From NCBI GenBank assembly GCA_963750915.1, contig CAVVSF010000009.1:682001-746000 (forward strand): a stretch of 64,000 nucleotides of DNA, written 5' to 3'. A program made the position numbers and the translations under genes. Shown piece after piece: positions 18,188 to 26,852 of the stretch; position 1 is the first letter of the stretch; each line of letters opens with the position of its first letter. The notes under the pieces were generated by a model. The model was not told the DNA's origin and searched no databases. It saw nothing but the letters and a program-made list of their open reading frames with translations. Source of the stretch: DATBJJ01 sp963750915. GTDB taxonomy: Bacteria; Acidobacteriota; Vicinamibacteria; Vicinamibacterales; 2-12-FULL-66-21.

Positions 18188-18757
18188 TTACTTGCTGAAG
18201 TCGACCTTCGGCAGGCGCTGCGCCTCGGGCGGGGCTTCGTAGTAGGGGTATTCCTTGAAGCCGAACATCTTGGCGGTGACGTTCGACGGGAAGCTGCGGC
18301 GCAGCGTGTTGTACTGGCGCGCCGAGTCGTTGTAGCGCTGACGCGCCACCGCGATGCGGTTCTCGGTGCCGGCCAATTCGTCCATCAGGCGCTGGAAGTT
18401 CGCGTCCGACTTCAGCTGCGGGTAGTTCTCGACGACCACGAGCAGGCGGGCGAGTGCGCTGGTCTGGGCGTTGGCCGCCTCGATCTGCTCGTCGGGCGTC
18501 TTCGCGTTCATCATCCGCGAGCGCGATTCGGCGATCGACGTGAAGATCTCCTTCTCCTGGCTGGCGTAGCCCTTGACCGTCTCGACCAGGTTCGGGATGA
18601 GGTCGTTGCGGCGCTGCAGCTGGTTCTGGACCTCGGACTGCGCCGTCTTGAGCTGCTCTTCCTGGCTCGTGAAGGTGTTGTACGAACAGCCGGACAGCGC
18701 CATCGCCATGGTCGCGAGGAGGAACGCCTGGACCGTCGTGCGAAGTGTCGTCTGCAT
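18188..18757 (-). CDS. LemA-family lipoprotein
   Basis: 189 residues from ATG 18757 (GAAGGG seven bases upstream; a second ATG two codons earlier is too close to it). A lipobox ALSGC at residues 20-24 precedes the LemA helical domain with its conserved RRNDLIPNLVETVKGY, EQIEAANAQ, VVENYPQLK and FPSNVTAKMFGF. LemA proteins are membrane-associated coiled coils often coded next to TPM (YgcG) proteins, as here. The function is unsettled; envelope or stress roles are suspected. It is the third gene of the 20463-18188 operon. Confidence 0.92.
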   Translation of the reverse strand: MQTTLRTTVQAFLLATMAMALSGCSYNTFTSQEEQLKTAQSEVQNQLQRRNDLIPNLVETVKGYASQEKEIFTSIAESRSRMMNAKTPDEQIEAANAQTSALARLLVVVENYPQLKSDANFQRLMDELAGTENRIAVARQRYNDSARQYNTLRRSFPSNVTAKMFGFKEYPYYEAPPEAQRLPKVDFSK

Positions 18758-18874
18758 GAGCATGCCCTTCCACGTTTTTCGCGTCGTCTGCATCGTTCTC
18801 ATCCTCCCCATCCTAATCATCCTCATCTCTTGCCTTGCATGACTCGATCCGGGTTGTGACCGCCGCTCGTCCGC

Positions 18875-19720
18875 CTACCACCCGCCAGAGGCACCGCCGC
18901 CGCCGCTGCGTCCGCCCCCGAACCCGCCGAACCCGCCACCGCCGCCGCCACCACCAAAGCCGCCGAAGCCGCCGCCGAACCCGCCCATGCCGGTTCCGAA
19001 CGGACCGACGCCGCTGTTCCAGCCGCTCCACGGCCCGCCGCCCCAGCGGCGCCGCCGCCGGCCGCCGCGGCTGTTCATCAGGACGATCAGGAGGATGAAG
19101 ATGAAGATGACGAGCGCCGAGCCGTTCTGCCGGTTGCGCCCGCCGCGGCGGGCCTGCGCCGGCGCGCTCTGCGGAACGTCCTGCAGCGTCACGCCCTGCT
19201 CGGTCGCGATGCGGTTGATGACGCGCGTCGTGCCGGCGAGCAGGCCCTGGCCGTACTGGCCGTTCCTGAACGCCGGCAGCATCAGCTCACGGATCGTCTG
19301 GCCGGCGTAGCCATCGGTGATGTAGCCCTCGAGGCCGTAGCCGACCTCGATGCGGACGCGGCGATCCTCGACCGCGACGACGATCAGCGCGCCGCCGTCC
19401 TTGCCCTTCTCGCCGATGCCCCTGCCGCCGTTCTCGAACATCTTGACGGCGTACTCGTCGATGCTGCCGTACGGCTGGAACGTCGGGACCGTCGCGACGA
19501 CCACCGCGGTGCCGCTCGCCGCCTGGAGGGCGCGGATGCGGCGCTCGAGCTCCTGCTCGCTCTTCGCGTCGATGACGTTGGCGAAGTCGTTGACGGGGGC
19601 GGTCAGGAGCGGCGGTGGCGGCTGTGCGAACGCGAGTGCACGCCCGCCCAGCACGAGCGCGATGACGATGGCGCCGGTACCGCGCACCCGGCGGCGGCCG
19701 GGCGCGGGCGACGTCGTCAT
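18875..19720 (-). CDS. TPM domain membrane protein (YgcG-type)
   Basis: 281 residues. A signal peptide ends near ALAFA. A TPM phosphatase-like domain follows (VNDFANVIDAKSEQELERRI, GTAVVVATVPTF, RIEVGYGLEGYITD), then a single membrane helix (ALVIFIFILLIVLMN) and a long Gly/Phe-rich tail. This domain order is characteristic of YgcG proteins paired with LemA. ATG 19720 was chosen because it overlaps the upstream stop (ATGA); another ATG lies three codons earlier. The Gly tail is low complexity and probably disordered. Confidence 0.9.
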   Translation of the reverse strand: MTTSPAPGRRRVRGTGAIVIALVLGGRALAFAQPPPPLLTAPVNDFANVIDAKSEQELERRIRALQAASGTAVVVATVPTFQPYGSIDEYAVKMFENGGRGIGEKGKDGGALIVVAVEDRRVRIEVGYGLEGYITDGYAGQTIRELMLPAFRNGQYGQGLLAGTTRVINRIATEQGVTLQDVPQSAPAQARRGGRNRQNGSALVIFIFILLIVLMNSRGGRRRRRWGGGPWSGWNSGVGPFGTGMGGFGGGFGGFGGGGGGGGFGGFGGGRSGGGGASGGW

Positions 19721-20463
19721 GAACGCCATCCGTCGACGAAGCGCCAGATGCGCTCGCTCGCGGCGACGTAGCGCGCGAGCAGCGGCGAGGGATCGGCGAT
19801 GCTGCTGCGCTGCGCCGCCAGCACTTCGGCAACCAGCGCCGAGGGCGCGCCGACGATGGCCTCGGCGGCATCCGCCAGCGCGTGATCGTCCATGCCGTCG
19901 CGCGGCCACGCATCGCCGCGCTCGAGCCTGACGATGTGCCGCAGCAGCGACCGGAACGCCGGCGCCGAAGCCGCAATCATGCGCGAGACCCGGACGGGAT
20001 CGCCTTCGGTCTCGATCGCGCCCTCGCGCAGGTGTATGAGATGGCTCTTGGCGGCGCGCTCGCAGCCGCGCCGGCGATCGGCGTCGGCGACGGCGATCCC
20101 GGCAAACGGGTTGTCGCCGCGCAGCGGGACGTGGCGGGCGATGATGCTGCCGTACTCGAGCGGAAAGACGTCGAGCGTGCGCGCCAGTTCGTCCTGGGTC
20201 AGCAGCAGCGGCACCGCCAGGCCGCGCGCCTTCCAGCCGCGGGCGAGGCCAGCCAGCCGGTGGAGATCGTCAGCGCCGATCGCCTCGACGACCGCCATCG
20301 TCCGCAGCTCGTCGTCGTCGGTGTTGCCGTCCTGAGCGTCGCCGAAACCGTAGGCGACGACCGACCGGAGACGCGTGCCGAGAATGCGATCCAGATCAGC
20401 CAGGAGGAAATCGAAGGCGGCTCGCTGGCGGGACGTGAGCGCCTCAGCCAGGGGAGAGGACAT
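19717..20463 (-). CDS. Protein of unknown function, possible nucleotidyltransferase-like fold
   Basis: 248 residues, no signal or membrane segment. The opening (LADLDRILGTRLRSVVAYGFGD) vaguely recalls the minimal nucleotidyltransferase pattern, but the usual GS and paired Asp catalytic motif is not intact. The rest is alpha-helical (SHLIHLREGAIE, then FRSLLRHIVRLERGD). It is first in an operon with the TPM and LemA genes (ATGA overlap). A TATAAT box six bases before the ATG makes it a leaderless gene. I do not recognise the family with confidence. Confidence 0.7.
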   Translation of the reverse strand: MSSPLAEALTSRQRAAFDFLLADLDRILGTRLRSVVAYGFGDAQDGNTDDDELRTMAVVEAIGADDLHRLAGLARGWKARGLAVPLLLTQDELARTLDVFPLEYGSIIARHVPLRGDNPFAGIAVADADRRRGCERAAKSHLIHLREGAIETEGDPVRVSRMIAASAPAFRSLLRHIVRLERGDAWPRDGMDDHALADAAEAIVGAPSALVAEVLAAQRSSIADPSPLLARYVAASERIWRFVDGWRS

Positions 20464-20469
20464 CGACCC

Positions 20470-20477
20470 ATTATACT
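20470..20477. promoter_or_regulatory. Overlapping divergent -10 elements (TATAAT minus, TATACT plus)
   Basis: The 25-base gap between two divergent start codons holds ATTATACT. On the minus strand it reads TATAAT (20475-20470) six bases before the ATG at 20463. On the plus strand it reads TATACT (20472-20477) eleven bases before the ATG at 20489. Both transcripts would have no or almost no leader, and the two polymerases could not occupy the site together. Confidence 0.6.
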
Positions 20478-20488
20478 GACGACGTTCC

Positions 20489-21454
20489 ATGCAGCTTCGG
20501 ACCCTCAATGTGGGTTGTCTGGGTGGCGGGACCGGATTGCCGAGCTTGCTCGGAGGTCTCAAGACGAACCCCTGGCTCCTCGTCCACGCCATCGTCACGA
20601 TGTTCGACAGTGGCGGCAGCTCCGGTCAGCTGCGCGACGAGCTCGGCGTCCTGCCGCCGGGCGACGTCCTCCGGTGCGCGCTCGCGCTCGCCCGCAACGA
20701 ACGCGAAGCGCGCAACGTGCTGCTGGCGCGGCTGCACCTGCCGGAGCAGCACGCGCGCTTGCGCGGGCACACCGGCGGCAATCTCCTCTTGTCGATGATG
20801 GAGCGCTACAGCGGCGACTTCCTCGCCGCCGTCGACGGCCTGCGGGCGCTGCTCGGATGTGAAGGGCACGTCTGGCCGGTGAGCACCGAGCAGGCGAGCA
20901 TCTGCGCCGAGTACGGCGACGGCTCGCGGACGAGCGGGGAAGTCGAGGTCGACGCCGGACAGACCGCGGGGCACGCGATCACGCGGCTCTGGCTCGAGCC
21001 CGACGTCCGCCTGCACGAAGCGGCCCGGGCGGCGATCGGGGCGCTCGATGCGATCATCATCGGGCCCGGCAGCTTCTACACCAGCCTGATGCCGATTCTG
21101 CTCGTCAACGGCGCCGCCGAGGCGATCCGGCGCGTGCCAGGTCCGATCGTACTGGTGGCCAACCTGCTGACGGAGGGCCGGGGGATGTGGGAGTTCACGG
21201 CCGGCGAAGCCGTGCAACGCATGGGTGACGCGATCGGCCGGCCGATCGACGTCGTCATCGTCAACACCGGCAAGCCGCCGCAGGAGACGCTGTCGCGGTA
21301 TCTCGCCGAGCACAAGCGGCCGCTGGCCGTCGGCGGGATTCCTGCCGGCTGCGAGATCGTGGAAGGGGAGTTCTGGTCCGAAGAGATTGCCCGCCACGAC
21401 CGGCGCCGGCTGGCGCAGGCCGTGTGGGCAGTGCTGGCGCGCAAGCTGTTCTAG
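20489..21454 (+). CDS. YvcK/CofD-family protein (gluconeogenesis factor type)
   Basis: A 321-residue Rossmann-like protein with family motifs LGGGTGLPSLLGGL, FDSGGSSGQLR, PPGDVLRCALAL, GHTGGNLLL, IIIGPGSFYTSL and LVANLLTEGRG. YvcK homologues bind UDP-GlcNAc and tie carbon metabolism to cell-wall synthesis; CofD relatives transfer 2-phospholactate. The sequence favours the YvcK branch. Transcription starts only a few bases before the ATG. It ends convergent to the DUF4920 gene. Confidence 0.9.
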   Translation: MQLRTLNVGCLGGGTGLPSLLGGLKTNPWLLVHAIVTMFDSGGSSGQLRDELGVLPPGDVLRCALALARNEREARNVLLARLHLPEQHARLRGHTGGNLLLSMMERYSGDFLAAVDGLRALLGCEGHVWPVSTEQASICAEYGDGSRTSGEVEVDAGQTAGHAITRLWLEPDVRLHEAARAAIGALDAIIIGPGSFYTSLMPILLVNGAAEAIRRVPGPIVLVANLLTEGRGMWEFTAGEAVQRMGDAIGRPIDVVIVNTGKPPQETLSRYLAEHKRPLAVGGIPAGCEIVEGEFWSEEIARHDRRRLAQAVWAVLARKLF

Positions 21455-21485
21455 CGCCGATCGTCGCGGTGGCTGGCGCCGGGCG

Positions 21486-21920
21486 CTACTCGCGGATCAG
21501 GGCGCCGGTGGCTTTCAGGTGATACGCCTGCGACGCCTTCGGATCCGTCTTGGCATGCTCGCCCGCCGCCTCCTGCGCTTCGGCGTGGCCGCCGACCGGC
21601 TCGAAGACGCCTTCCGCCGACACCTTCTTGCCCTTGGCGGTGACCGGGAACACGATCACGCCATCGTCGACTTTCAGGCGAACAGTCGGGCCGTCCGGCG
21701 CGTCTTCCGCCGCGACCGCCATCCAGCAGCCCATGTGCGTGCACACCGCCGTGGCCACGCCGTCGATGCGGAGGCGTTTGCCCTTGAAATCCGCCGGATT
21801 GTCGATGAGGGCGCGAATCGGCGTCGCCTCTTTGAGGGAGACGCCGGACCCGAGCTTGGTCTCAGCCAGGCCGGCCGGGAGCGCCAATGCGAGCGTCGTT
21901 GCCAGGAGCCACGTTTTCAT
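21486..21920 (-). CDS. DUF4920-type secreted OB-fold protein
   Basis: 144 residues with a clear signal peptide (LLATTLALALPAGLAE). The DUF4920-like pattern follows: GKRLRIDGVATAVCTHMGCWMAV, then VIVFPVTAKGKKVSAEGVFEPV. The two cysteines (C-x4-C) may bind metal or form a disulfide. A polar Ala/Glu insertion occupies ~112-125. The start is set by GGAGGA four bases upstream. It is probably periplasmic; no function is known. Confidence 0.75.
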   Translation of the reverse strand: MKTWLLATTLALALPAGLAETKLGSGVSLKEATPIRALIDNPADFKGKRLRIDGVATAVCTHMGCWMAVAAEDAPDGPTVRLKVDDGVIVFPVTAKGKKVSAEGVFEPVGGHAEAQEAAGEHAKTDPKASQAYHLKATGALIRE

Positions 21921-21990
21921 CTGATCCTCCGCCGCCGCGATTCGAGCGACGGACCATTATGCCGCGAAGGCAAGGTATGCTGAAAGTCGC

Positions 21991-23904
21991 GTGGCCCTGC
22001 TTTCCCTCGATCGTGTCTCCCTTGCATTCGGTCACCTTCCCCTGTTCGAAGAGGCCAGCCTCCGGATTGACCCCGGCGAGCGAATCTGCCTGATTGGGCG
22101 CAACGGTACCGGCAAGTCCAGCCTGTTGAAGGTCGTCTCGGGGGAACAGGCGGCCGACGGCGGCACGATCTGGCGAGCGCCCGGGCTTCGCATCTCGCGC
22201 CTGGACCAGGAGGTGCCGCTCGCGGCCGATCGCACGGTATTCGACGAGGTCGCCGCCGGCCTTGGCGAGCTCGGCGCCCTGGTGGCGCAATACCATCATG
22301 CCGCCGTTGATCTCGCCGAGACGCCGGGCGGCCTCGACCGGCTCGGCGCGCTCCAGCACCAGCTCGAGGAGCGTGACGGCTGGCGCCTCGAGCAGAAGGT
22401 CGAGACCGTCGTTTCACGGCTGTCGCTGCCGGCGGACCGCCCGCTGCGCGAGCTCTCGGGCGGCTGGCGGCGGCGAACGCTGCTCGGCAAGGCGCTGGTG
22501 TCGGAGCCGGACCTCCTCCTGCTCGACGAGCCGACGAACCACCTCGACATCGACGCGATTCGCTGGCTGGAAGAGTCACTACGGACCTTCAGCGGCGCGC
22601 TGCTGTTCGTGACCCACGACCGCGCCTTCCTCTCGGCACTGGCGACGCGCATCGTCGATCTCGACCGCGGCGTCGTCACGTCGTGGCCGGGCAGCTACGC
22701 CAGCTATCTCGAGAAGAAGGCAGCGGCGGAGGAAGCCGACGCGCGGGCGCGCGAACGGCTCGACAAGAAACTGGCCGAGGAGGAGGCGTGGCTGCGCCGC
22801 GGCGTCAAGGCGCGGCGCACCCGCAACGAAGGCCGCGTCAAGGCGCTCTACGCGCTGCGCGCCGAGCGCGCGGCGCAGCGCGCCGCCGTCGGCGACGCCC
22901 GGCTCGGCCTCGACGCGAGCCGCGCCTCGGGGAAGCTCGTGTTCGACGCCGACCATGTCTCGAAATCATTTGCCGGGACGGCGGTCATCGCCGACTACAC
23001 GCAGCGCATCATGCGCGGCGATCGCATCGGCCTCATCGGCGCCAACGGCTCTGGCAAGACGACGCTCCTCAAGCTGCTCGTCGGCGAGCTCACGCCCGAC
23101 CGCGGCACCGTGACGCGCGGGGCCAGGGTCGAGATCGCGTATTTCGATCAGCAGCGCGAGCAGCTCGATCCCGATCGCTCGGTCGTCGACAGCGTCAACG
23201 ACGGCAGCGATACGGTCATCGTCAACGGCCAGCCGCGGCACGTCGTCGGCTACCTCGCGGACTTCCTCTTTCCGCGCGAGCGCGCCGTCTCGCCGGTACG
23301 GTCGCTCTCGGGAGGCGAGCGCAACCGCCTGATGCTGGCGCGGCTGTTCGCGCGCCCGGCCAACGTCCTGGTGATGGACGAGCCGACCAACGATCTCGAC
23401 ATCGAGACCCTCGAGCTGCTCGAGGAGCTGGTGGCGGACTTCCCCGGCACGGTGCTGCTGGTCAGTCACGATCGCACCTTCCTCGACAACGTCGTCACCA
23501 GCACCCTCGCGTTCGAGAGCGGCGGGAGGGTGGTCGAGTACGTCGGCGGCTGGCAGGACTACCTGCGCCAGGCAGCGGTGGGTGAGGGCCCTGGAAAAGT
23601 GGCGGGCGCGCCGGCGGGAAAAGGATCGGGCACCGACGGCGGCGGCCAGCGCGCGAAGGCGCCGCGGACGGGCAAGTTGTCGTTTAAGGAACAGCGCGAG
23701 TTCGACGACCTGCCGGGCCGGATCGATGCGCTCGAGACGGAGCAGTCGCGGCTGCGGCAGGAATCGGAGTCGGCTGCCTTCTACAAGGAGCCGGCGGAGC
23801 ACATCCGCCGCGTGCTGGCGCGCATCGACGATGTTGGCCGCGAGCTCGACGCCGCCCTGGCCCGCTGGGTCGAGCTCGAGGCTCGCGTACCGACGCGCAG
23901 ATAG
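21991..23904 (+). CDS. uup: ABC-F family ATPase, Uup type
   Basis: A 637-residue soluble protein with two ATPase cassettes: Walker A GRNGTGKSS and GANGSGKTT, signatures LSGGWRRR and LSGGERNR, Walker B LLLLDEPTNH and VLVMDEPTND. The inter-domain linker is rich in Glu/Arg (YLEKKAAAEEADARA), and a C-terminal coiled coil (FKEQREFDDLPGRIDALE, ending at 637) marks the Uup/Uup-like branch. ABC-F proteins act on the ribosome or nucleic acids, not in transport. Start GTG 21991; TATGCT lies nine bases before it, so the leader is only two to three bases. Confidence 0.92.
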   Translation: MALLSLDRVSLAFGHLPLFEEASLRIDPGERICLIGRNGTGKSSLLKVVSGEQAADGGTIWRAPGLRISRLDQEVPLAADRTVFDEVAAGLGELGALVAQYHHAAVDLAETPGGLDRLGALQHQLEERDGWRLEQKVETVVSRLSLPADRPLRELSGGWRRRTLLGKALVSEPDLLLLDEPTNHLDIDAIRWLEESLRTFSGALLFVTHDRAFLSALATRIVDLDRGVVTSWPGSYASYLEKKAAAEEADARARERLDKKLAEEEAWLRRGVKARRTRNEGRVKALYALRAERAAQRAAVGDARLGLDASRASGKLVFDADHVSKSFAGTAVIADYTQRIMRGDRIGLIGANGSGKTTLLKLLVGELTPDRGTVTRGARVEIAYFDQQREQLDPDRSVVDSVNDGSDTVIVNGQPRHVVGYLADFLFPRERAVSPVRSLSGGERNRLMLARLFARPANVLVMDEPTNDLDIETLELLEELVADFPGTVLLVSHDRTFLDNVVTSTLAFESGGRVVEYVGGWQDYLRQAAVGEGPGKVAGAPAGKGSGTDGGGQRAKAPRTGKLSFKEQREFDDLPGRIDALETEQSRLRQESESAAFYKEPAEHIRRVLARIDDVGRELDAALARWVELEARVPTRR

Positions 23905-23908
23905 CGCC

Positions 23909-24466
23909 TCAGCGCTCGAACGAGCTCGTGAACAGCGCTTCGATCGCCTCGCGCCCGTTGTCCTGTATCTTGCGCGTGCCGGTGCCGGTGAAATGCGGGT
24001 GGGTGATTGTCGGTGCCGTGGTGCCGCGGGCGTTCCACTCGGATCCGGACCACTCGAACCAGCCGTCCTTCTCCTGATCGAACACCCAGAGCGGCTTGTT
24101 GCACAGCTTGGCGAACTCCGCGCCCCAGCCCGTGCCGCCGCGCACGGTTCCATCCTCGAGGATGACGCCGATGACGTAGATCTCCTGGCCGCTGTTGACC
24201 TGATACCAGAGAGTCTGCAGCACCTTCCGGATCGTCGGGCTGTCGGTATAGCGCCGGTGCATCAGCCGCGACACGTACTCGAGGCTGACATCGCCCGCCT
24301 GAAGCTCCTCGTGATTGAGCACGCGGATGCCGCGCGTCCGCACGTCCTTGTGGCCGGAGAACGTGAAGTTCACTTCCTCGATGCCATGCCGCTCGGCGCA
24401 GGCGCCGAACTCGGCTTCCGCGCCCGCCGCGCCACCGCTGAACAGGATGAAGTCGCTCTTGTTCAT
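23909..24466 (-). CDS. SLOG/Rossmann-like protein of unknown function
   Basis: 185 residues, soluble. The N-terminus has a glycine-rich nucleotide-binding turn (FSGGAAGAEAEFG), the middle a Rossmann strand (IYVIGVILEDG) and then GGTGWGAEFAKLCNKPLWVFD, the arrangement seen in SLOG/cpYpsA-like and lysine-decarboxylase-like folds. Those families sense or cleave nucleotide ligands; the specific one here is not recognised. It lies nine bases downstream of the LigD phosphoesterase gene on the same strand and could be cotranscribed, although a TATCCT box also stands 11 bases before its ATG. Confidence 0.6.
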   Translation of the reverse strand: MNKSDFILFSGGAAGAEAEFGACAERHGIEEVNFTFSGHKDVRTRGIRVLNHEELQAGDVSLEYVSRLMHRRYTDSPTIRKVLQTLWYQVNSGQEIYVIGVILEDGTVRGGTGWGAEFAKLCNKPLWVFDQEKDGWFEWSGSEWNARGTTAPTITHPHFTGTGTRKIQDNGREAIEALFTSSFER

Positions 24467-24475
24467 AGTCGGGTC

Positions 24476-25309
24476 TCAGGATACCGAACGTTTCCTGGCG
24501 GCCGGCTTGCGCGCCGCCGTTTTCGCCTTGCCTCGCGCCGCAGTCGGGGTCTTGCGGGCCGCCGGCTTCGCCGCGCGGGCCGCCCGGACCGCCGGCGCCG
24601 CGGCCGCCTTCGGATCGCGTCCGGCCTTGATTGCCGCCGCCTTCCGGATGATGTCTTCCAGCATCGCTCCGGTCTCACCGCCCTTGGCAGGACGATGGCT
24701 GACCCAGACGTCCGGTTTGTCGGCGGCGAGGATGTCTTCGAAATCGCCGCTGCTCTTGACGCTCAGCGGCGCGAATGCGGCGATGTCGACGTCGCCCGCC
24801 CAGTCGTCGCGATGCTTGATGAGCAGCCAGCTGCGGCCGTCGCCCCCCGACGAGCTGCCGAAGCGGCCGCCGGTGCGGACGAGCACCCACGAACCTTTGA
24901 GCTTGTAGCCGTCGAGCGTGAACTTGAGGTCGCCCTTCTTCAGCGCCGCGTCGACGTCCTCGCTCTCCGGCGTCCACGTGCCCTGGTCCCAGAGCATGAC
25001 GATGCCGGCGCCGTAGCCTTCCGGGATTACCCCTTCGAACGTGCCGTACTCGAACGGATGATCTTCGACGTGCATCGCCAGGCGCTTTGTTTTCGGATCG
25101 AGCGACGGCCCCTTCGGCACCGCCCACGACAGCAGCACGCCGTTGTGCTCGAGGCGGAAGTCGTAGTGCAGGTGGCTCGCCAGGTGCTTCTGCACGCAGA
25201 AGAAGAGCTGTCCCGATTTGCCGGATCGTTCGTTGACGACCTTCGGATCGCCGGCCGGCTCCGGCGTGCTCGTGAAATTGCGTTTCTGCCGGTATTTCTC
25301 CAGCGCCAT
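24476..25309 (-). CDS. Stand-alone LigD-type 3'-phosphoesterase with basic tail
   Basis: A 277-residue protein. Residues ~1-200 are the PE domain of bacterial NHEJ ligase D. Residues H42, H48, D50, R52, H84 and Y88 sit at the same numbers I recall for the Pseudomonas aeruginosa LigD active site (HLHYDFRLEHNG; VEDHPFEYGTFEG). The domain removes 3'-phosphate and a terminal ribonucleotide from DNA ends. No ligase or polymerase domain follows; instead there is a ~65-residue Lys/Ala/Arg/Pro tail like histone H1, likely for DNA binding. The ATG is two bases after the POT transporter stop. Ku and the ligase are not in the window. Confidence 0.88.
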   Translation of the reverse strand: MALEKYRQKRNFTSTPEPAGDPKVVNERSGKSGQLFFCVQKHLASHLHYDFRLEHNGVLLSWAVPKGPSLDPKTKRLAMHVEDHPFEYGTFEGVIPEGYGAGIVMLWDQGTWTPESEDVDAALKKGDLKFTLDGYKLKGSWVLVRTGGRFGSSSGGDGRSWLLIKHRDDWAGDVDIAAFAPLSVKSSGDFEDILAADKPDVWVSHRPAKGGETGAMLEDIIRKAAAIKAGRDPKAAAAPAVRAARAAKPAARKTPTAARGKAKTAARKPAARKRSVS

Positions 25310-25311
25310 AA

Positions 25312-26823
25312 TTAATTGACCCTGCCCATCAGCTTCTTGATCCACGGCGAGACGACGAGGAAGAGCAGGCCGGAGACGATGCCGAACGCAGCAATCGTGC
25401 CGAACAGGGTGCCGAGCGGCATGCTCTCGTAGAAGCCTGCGAGGCGGCCGGCGAAGAAGTTGCCGACCGAGGTCGCGAGGAACCACACGCCCATCATCAT
25501 GCCGGCGATCCGCACCGGCGCCAGCTTCGTCATCGCGCTGAGGCCCACCGGGCTCAGGCACAGCTCGCCGCAGGTGTGCAGCAGATAGCAGACCGTCAGC
25601 CACATCGGGCTGACCTGGACGCCGCTGGCCGCCAGCGTCGTCGCGACGAACAGCACGGCGAAGCCGGCGCCGACCGCGATCAGGCCGAGCGAGAACTTGA
25701 TCGGCGTCGACGGCTCACGCGATCCGAGCGCGATCCAGAGCCAGGCGAATACCGGCGCGAACGCCCAGACGAAGAACGAGTTCATCGACTGGAACCAGCT
25801 GCTCGGAAAGCTCCATCCCACGATCGACGTTCGCGTGTCGCGCTCGGCGAAGAGCGTCAGCGTCGACCCGGCCTGTTCGAAGAGCGACCAGAAGAGCGCG
25901 GCGGCGAGGAAGAACAGAGTGATGGCGTAGATGCGCTTGCGTTCCTCCGGCGTCCAGGACGAGTTCAGGAACAGCCAGCCGAAAAACACGGCGATGAGGA
26001 GCAGCAGGAAGTAGCCGGCGCCGTCGGAAACCTGCTTCGGCGTCACTGGGACGGCCCCGGTATAGCCGCCGATACCGATGACCGCCGCCGCCAGCAGGAA
26101 GAGACCGCCCACGAGGTACGCGCTCCGCCACAGCCGCCGGCCCTGTTCCGGCGACGCCACCGGCGCCGGGTGCTCGCCGGCGCTGCCGAGATACTTGCCG
26201 CCGAGCGCGTACTGCACTGTTCCGACGACCATGCCGATGCCGGCGGCGGCGAACCCGAGGTGCCAGTTGACTTCCTGTCCGAGGTAGCCGCAGATGAGCG
26301 GCGCGATGAACGCGCCGAGGTTGATCCCCATGTAGAAGATCGAGAACCCGGCGTCGCGGCGCTTGTCGCCGTCGCCGTAAAGCTTGCCGACGATGACGCT
26401 GACGTTGCCCTTCAGCAGTCCGGTGCCGATGACGATGAGGAAAAGACCGAGATAGAACGTGGCGAGCGAAGGGAAGGCCATGCTGAAGTGGCCGGACGAG
26501 ATGACCACGCCGCCCCAGAAGACGGCCCGCCGCTGACCGATCAGGCGATCCGCGATCCAGCCGCCCGGCAGCGTCGCCATGTAGACCATCGACGTGTAAA
26601 GACCGTAGACCGCGCCGGCCGTCGCCGTGTCGAAGCCGAGGCCGCCGTCGGCGAGCGGCGCGACCATGAAGAGCATCAGCAGCGCGCGCATGCCGTAATA
26701 ACTGAACCGCTCCCACATTTCGGTGAAGAACAGCGTCGAGAGCCCGCGGGGGTGTCCGAAAAAGGCGCGATCGTGAACGCTGGGTGCGCTGTCGGCCCGT
26801 TGGGCCATCGCCGGTTGGCTCAT
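25312..26823 (-). CDS. Proton-dependent oligopeptide transporter (POT/PTR family)
   Basis: A 503-residue MFS-fold protein with about 14 helices. The family signature EMWERFSYYGMRALL (ExxERxxYYG) lies near residue 40, followed by GGWIADRLIGQRR and the FSIFYMGINLGAFIAPLICG block. It should import di- and tripeptides with protons. Two ATGs are close (26835 and 26823); the TATGCT box seven bases before 26823 favours that start and a leaderless message. It is divergent from the selenoprotein operon (29-base gap). Confidence 0.9.
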   Translation of the reverse strand: MSQPAMAQRADSAPSVHDRAFFGHPRGLSTLFFTEMWERFSYYGMRALLMLFMVAPLADGGLGFDTATAGAVYGLYTSMVYMATLPGGWIADRLIGQRRAVFWGGVVISSGHFSMAFPSLATFYLGLFLIVIGTGLLKGNVSVIVGKLYGDGDKRRDAGFSIFYMGINLGAFIAPLICGYLGQEVNWHLGFAAAGIGMVVGTVQYALGGKYLGSAGEHPAPVASPEQGRRLWRSAYLVGGLFLLAAAVIGIGGYTGAVPVTPKQVSDGAGYFLLLLIAVFFGWLFLNSSWTPEERKRIYAITLFFLAAALFWSLFEQAGSTLTLFAERDTRTSIVGWSFPSSWFQSMNSFFVWAFAPVFAWLWIALGSREPSTPIKFSLGLIAVGAGFAVLFVATTLAASGVQVSPMWLTVCYLLHTCGELCLSPVGLSAMTKLAPVRIAGMMMGVWFLATSVGNFFAGRLAGFYESMPLGTLFGTIAAFGIVSGLLFLVVSPWIKKLMGRVN

Positions 26824-26830
26824 GGCGGTA

Positions 26831-26836
26831 AGCATA
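26831..26836 (-). promoter_or_regulatory. -10 element TATGCT for leaderless POT transporter gene
   Basis: On the minus strand TATGCT is followed by seven bases and the ATG at 26823. The same short gap must also hold the promoter of the divergent radical SAM gene at 26853. Confidence 0.5.
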
Positions 26837-26852
26837 TGACAGCCGTGCCACA

